This document shows positions 25,301 through 27,037 of a stretch of DNA of 27,037 nucleotides, piece by piece (position 1 is the stretch's first letter; the number at the start of each line of letters is the position of its first letter). A program made the translations under genes and the position numbers. Below the pieces are notes generated by a model. The model did not search any database, was not told the DNA's origin, and worked only from the letters and a program-made list of their open reading frames with translations. Source of the DNA: Clostridia bacterium (GTDB lineage Bacteria > Bacillota > Clostridia > Christensenellales > DUVY01); NCBI GenBank assembly GCA_026001225.1, contig BNZQ01000024.1, positions 1 through 27,037 of the forward strand, read 5' to 3'.

Positions 25301-26089
25301 ATGCGTTTCGGCATTTCCACCGCCACGTTCTACCCCGTTTTGAGGACGGAGGACGCTTTCGCGCCGATCAAAGCCCTCGGATACGATTTGGCCGAGGCGT
25401 TTTTGAATACCACTTGCGAGTACGAGGGGCCGTATTTGGCCGCCGCCGTACAAAACGCGGCGGCGGCGGGCGTCAAGGTGCATTCGGTTCACGCGCTGTC
25501 CAACCAATTCGAGCCGGAGCTTTTCAACCGCAATCCCCGCGCCAAGGGGGACGCCTTGACCGTATACCGAAAGGTTTTGACGGCGGGGCAAAGGCTCGGC
25601 GCGACAAGCTATACCTTTCACGGGCCGCCCAAGCTGAAAAAAACGCCGTACTATTTCGATTATCCGTATTTGGCGGATTGCTTGAACGGCATCATTCCCG
25701 AAGCGAAAGCGCACGGGCTTGATATCGCCTACGAGAACGTGCATTGGTGTTTCTTTTCCGAGCCGTCGTATTTCGCGCGGCTGAAAACTTTATGCCCCGA
25801 ATTGAAAGCGACGCTGGACACAAAGCAAGCCGTGCTGTCGGGCATAGCGATCGGGGAATATATCGACGCGGCGGCGGGTCGCCTTGCGACCGTGCACGTG
25901 TGCGATATCGCAAAGGACGGCGCGACCGCGCTGCCGGGGCGCGGCGCGATCGATTTTGCCGACGTCGGCCGCCGTTTAAAGCGGGCAGGCTTCAACGGCC
26001 CCGTTCTATTAGAGGTTTACGTCAAGGATTACAAGGAAGCGTCGGAATTGGCGGATTCGCTGAAATTCATCAGAAAAGAATTTGAGTAG
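25301..26089 (+). CDS. Sugar phosphate isomerase/epimerase-like TIM barrel protein
   Basis: The product has 262 residues and the AP-endonuclease-2/xylose-isomerase-like TIM barrel pattern. Candidate metal ligands are visible in order: YENVHW (Glu and His), ATLDTKQA (Asp), TVHVCD (His, Asp) and VLLEVY (Glu), with VHSVHA and TFHG strands earlier. Members act on sugars or inositols or repair abasic sites; the length and motif set favour a sugar isomerase or epimerase rather than endonuclease IV. It starts 2 bp after the HPF stop with only a weak ribosome site, which suggests translational coupling. The substrate cannot be told. Confidence 0.82.
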   Translation: MRFGISTATFYPVLRTEDAFAPIKALGYDLAEAFLNTTCEYEGPYLAAAVQNAAAAGVKVHSVHALSNQFEPELFNRNPRAKGDALTVYRKVLTAGQRLGATSYTFHGPPKLKKTPYYFDYPYLADCLNGIIPEAKAHGLDIAYENVHWCFFSEPSYFARLKTLCPELKATLDTKQAVLSGIAIGEYIDAAAGRLATVHVCDIAKDGATALPGRGAIDFADVGRRLKRAGFNGPVLLEVYVKDYKEASELADSLKFIRKEFE

Positions 26090-26117
26090 GGGAATTTTAA
26101 AGGTTTGAAATTCCGCG

Positions 26118-26172
26118 GGTTTTATTCGGTTGGGATTCCACGGGTTGCTTGCGCAATCCTCTGAATGACATT
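26118..26172 (-). repeat. Module C, reversed diverged copy
   Basis: On the minus strand it reads GTCATTCAGAGG, ATTGCGCAAGCAA, CCCGTGGAATCCCAACCGAA. The head and the GTGGAAT tail match the copies at 24590 and 26765. Confidence 0.7.
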
Positions 26173-26221
26173 AAAGACGGCGGGAGCGTATTAAGGACAG
26201 TTGACGCCAAAAGCAATTCCG

Positions 26222-26271
26222 CGAAATCGGGGTTTCCCTATGGACAGACGAGTGAGCGAAGTCCCCCCGTA
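26222..26271 (-). repeat. Module F, reversed copy beside the SRP RNA
   Basis: On the minus strand it reads TACGGGGGGACTTCGCTCAC and later AGGGAAACCCCGATTT. Both strings recur in the 12931-13225 block. It begins immediately after the SRP RNA T-run. Confidence 0.7.
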
Positions 26272-26274
26272 AAT

Positions 26275-26282
26275 AAAAAATT
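26275..26282 (-). terminator. Probable SRP RNA terminator T-run
   Basis: After the closing SRP stem (GCACGGC on the minus strand) comes AATTTTTTATTT, consistent with factor-independent termination using the SRP RNA 5'/3' helix. Confidence 0.65.
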
Positions 26283-26550
26283 GCCGTGCAACCCCCGTCG
26301 ACCGGAATCGCCGGCACGTGTCCCAAAACAGGTAACTCCCCGAAAGCTTCCTTATGGCGCTCATGACGATTTGCTTAGTGCTGCTGCCGTCAGGCCCTGA
26401 CACGGTTCACAAGATCATAACGCATAAGACCTTCGGATCGCCGTCCCTTATTTCGGGCCGTTGTCCACAAGACCGGCCTCGGAGGGTATTCGACCCCGCT
26501 AAAGCGGATTTCGGGTACAGGGCACCGCTAACTCCCCGTCTAGCACGACC
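26275..26550 (-). ncRNA. ffs: Large-type bacterial SRP RNA (scRNA)
   Basis: Read on the minus strand, the RNA starts GGTCGTGCTAGACGGGGAG and continues AGCGGTGCCCTGTACCCG, the conserved Alu-domain start of Firmicute scRNA. The Ffh-binding domain IV is plain: GAACCGTGTCAGGGCCTGAC followed by GGCAGCAGCACTAA (26395-26361 region). The 3' end GTTGCACGGC pairs with the 5' GTCGTGC. The length, about 276 nt, fits the 271-nt Bacillus RNA with its Alu domain and helix 5. It forms the signal recognition particle with Ffh, targeting membrane and secreted proteins. Ends are set from the promoter start and the T-run and are accurate to a few bases. Confidence 0.93.
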
Positions 26551-26555
26551 GGAGT

Positions 26556-26584
26556 ATTATAACAGATAATTTACTTTTTGACAA
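26556..26584 (-). promoter_or_regulatory. Sigma-A promoter of the SRP RNA
   Basis: On the minus strand TTGTCA (26584-26579), 17 nt, TATAAT (26561-26556). The predicted start falls at 26549-26550, exactly the conserved 5' end of the RNA. Confidence 0.85.
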
Positions 26585-26633
26585 GAGGAAATAACCTCTC
26601 TTTTCACGGCGAGGCATAACCCTTTTTGCGAAG

Positions 26634-26725
26634 CGGATGAGATTGCGACGCCTCATTATAAATTCGGCGCCTGTGCCTTGCGGGTACGCAATGACATTCT
26701 TTGCGCGGTCTTTCTTGTAATGACG
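26634..26725 (+). repeat. Module B, copy 2
   Basis: It shares an identical 42-bp head with 24733-24774 and stays similar to the end of TCTTTGCGC. It is placed before modules C, G and A here, the opposite of the order at 24.6 kb. Confidence 0.9.
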
Positions 26726-26764
26726 CTTTTTGCGGAGGTTAGAGAAGCTGAATGCGCGTTTAAG

Positions 26765-26884
26765 GTCATTCAGAGGGCGCGAATGCGCCCGTGGAATCTC
26801 AACCGAAGACAAATTCCCCTCTTCGAGGGGTGCCGCGGAGCGGCGGGGTGGCCGCCTTTGTGTCATTCTTCCGTGAGTGAAGAA
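26765..26884 (+). repeat. Palindromic mosaic, modules C-G-A, second copy
   Basis: Module C (26765-26804) contains the hairpin GGGCGC-GAAT-GCGCCC. Module G (26811-26855) is AAATTCCCCTC-TTC-GAGGGGTG with CGGAGCGGC and GGTGGCCGCC. Module A (26861-26884) is the TGTCATTCTTCCGTGAGTGA unit. Confidence 0.85.
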
Positions 26885-26910
26885 CCTCAACCGATTAAAA
26901 AACTCCTTTA

Positions 26911-26996
26911 ATTGTAAACTGTTTGTAAACTTTTTCCGATAAGTTTAAATGGAATGTTAAAATAGAACCGTAAATTGTTGCAAAACAGTTTACAAT
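26911..26996. promoter_or_regulatory. Operator-like set: two direct and one inverted TTGTAAACT
   Basis: TTGTAAACT occurs at 26912-26920 and 26923-26931, 11 bp apart, and inverted at 26987-26995. The outer arms extend to a perfect 14-bp inverted repeat (26911-26924 with 26983-26996). The inverted arm sits between the -35 and -10 of the promoter at the window edge, as expected for a repressor site. The regulator is not recognised. Confidence 0.6.
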
Positions 26997-27006
26997 GTGG
27001 TATAAT
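26978..27006 (+). promoter_or_regulatory. Strong sigma-A promoter directed out of the right edge
   Basis: TTGCAA (26978-26983), 17 nt, perfect TATAAT (27001-27006) with an upstream TGG giving an extended -10. The gene it serves is beyond the window. Confidence 0.7.
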
Positions 27007-27037
27007 AATCTATATGTACATTTTTACACGGTAAAAA

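Noticed and set aside
26090..26274. Small gene between the isomerase and the SRP RNA
   Set aside because: The only open frame is made of repeat modules and has no ribosome site.

Overview
The window looks like chromosomal DNA from an endospore-forming, low-to-mid GC Firmicute of the Clostridia type, probably an uncultured gut-like lineage. The grounds are spoIVA, the mcsA-mcsB-clpC protein-quality operon, feoAB, GGAGG-type ribosome sites with 7-9 nt spacing, sigma-A promoters, and a large-type (Bacillus/Clostridia) SRP RNA. No phage, plasmid, transposase or CRISPR gene was found.

Layout. 1-520 (minus) is the start of a truncated membrane-anchored protein. 601-6168 (minus) is an 1855-residue surface protein with GLUG-like repeats, about thirteen MBG/YDG-type Ig-like repeats and a C-terminal membrane anchor. 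6745-12406 (plus) is a copper-handling cluster: ECF-like sigma factor, RsgI-like anti-sigma factor, an HMA-TauE/SafE-cupredoxin fusion, a small anchored cupredoxin-like protein and a CopA-type ATPase. 12533-17527 (plus) carries a Tyr-rich protein, an MBL-fold hydrolase, feoA-feoB and an RluA-type pseudouridine synthase. A DUF1614-like membrane gene (minus) diverges from spoIVA (plus, 18669-20147). The mcsA-mcsB-clpC operon (minus, 24478-20308) has a near-perfect sigma-A promoter overlapped by a CIRCE-like operator and no ctsR in view. A short HPF/RaiA gene and a sugar-phosphate isomerase-like gene follow (plus, 25005-26089), then SRP RNA (minus, about 26275-26550). At the right edge a strong promoter with an operator-like set of repeats fires out of the window.

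How the genes work together. The sigma/anti-sigma pair, the two cupredoxin-like proteins, the HMA-SafE transporter and CopA look like one envelope copper sensing and export unit. FeoA/FeoB import ferrous iron. McsA/McsB/ClpC form the arginine-phosphorylation degradation pathway, here apparently under HrcA. HPF covers ribosome hibernation, and SpoIVA builds the spore coat basement layer.

The least ordinary part is the DNA between genes. Almost every gap holds (a) degenerate tandem tracts with an exact 7-bp period, in many different heptamer sequences, often sitting on the stop codon of the preceding gene, and (b) short palindromic modules shuffled in different orders and orientations. In feoB both kinds are read through in frame, in the linker after the G domain and in the C-terminal tail. 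This resembles the coding palindromic elements known from Rickettsia and is the strongest candidate here for something undescribed.
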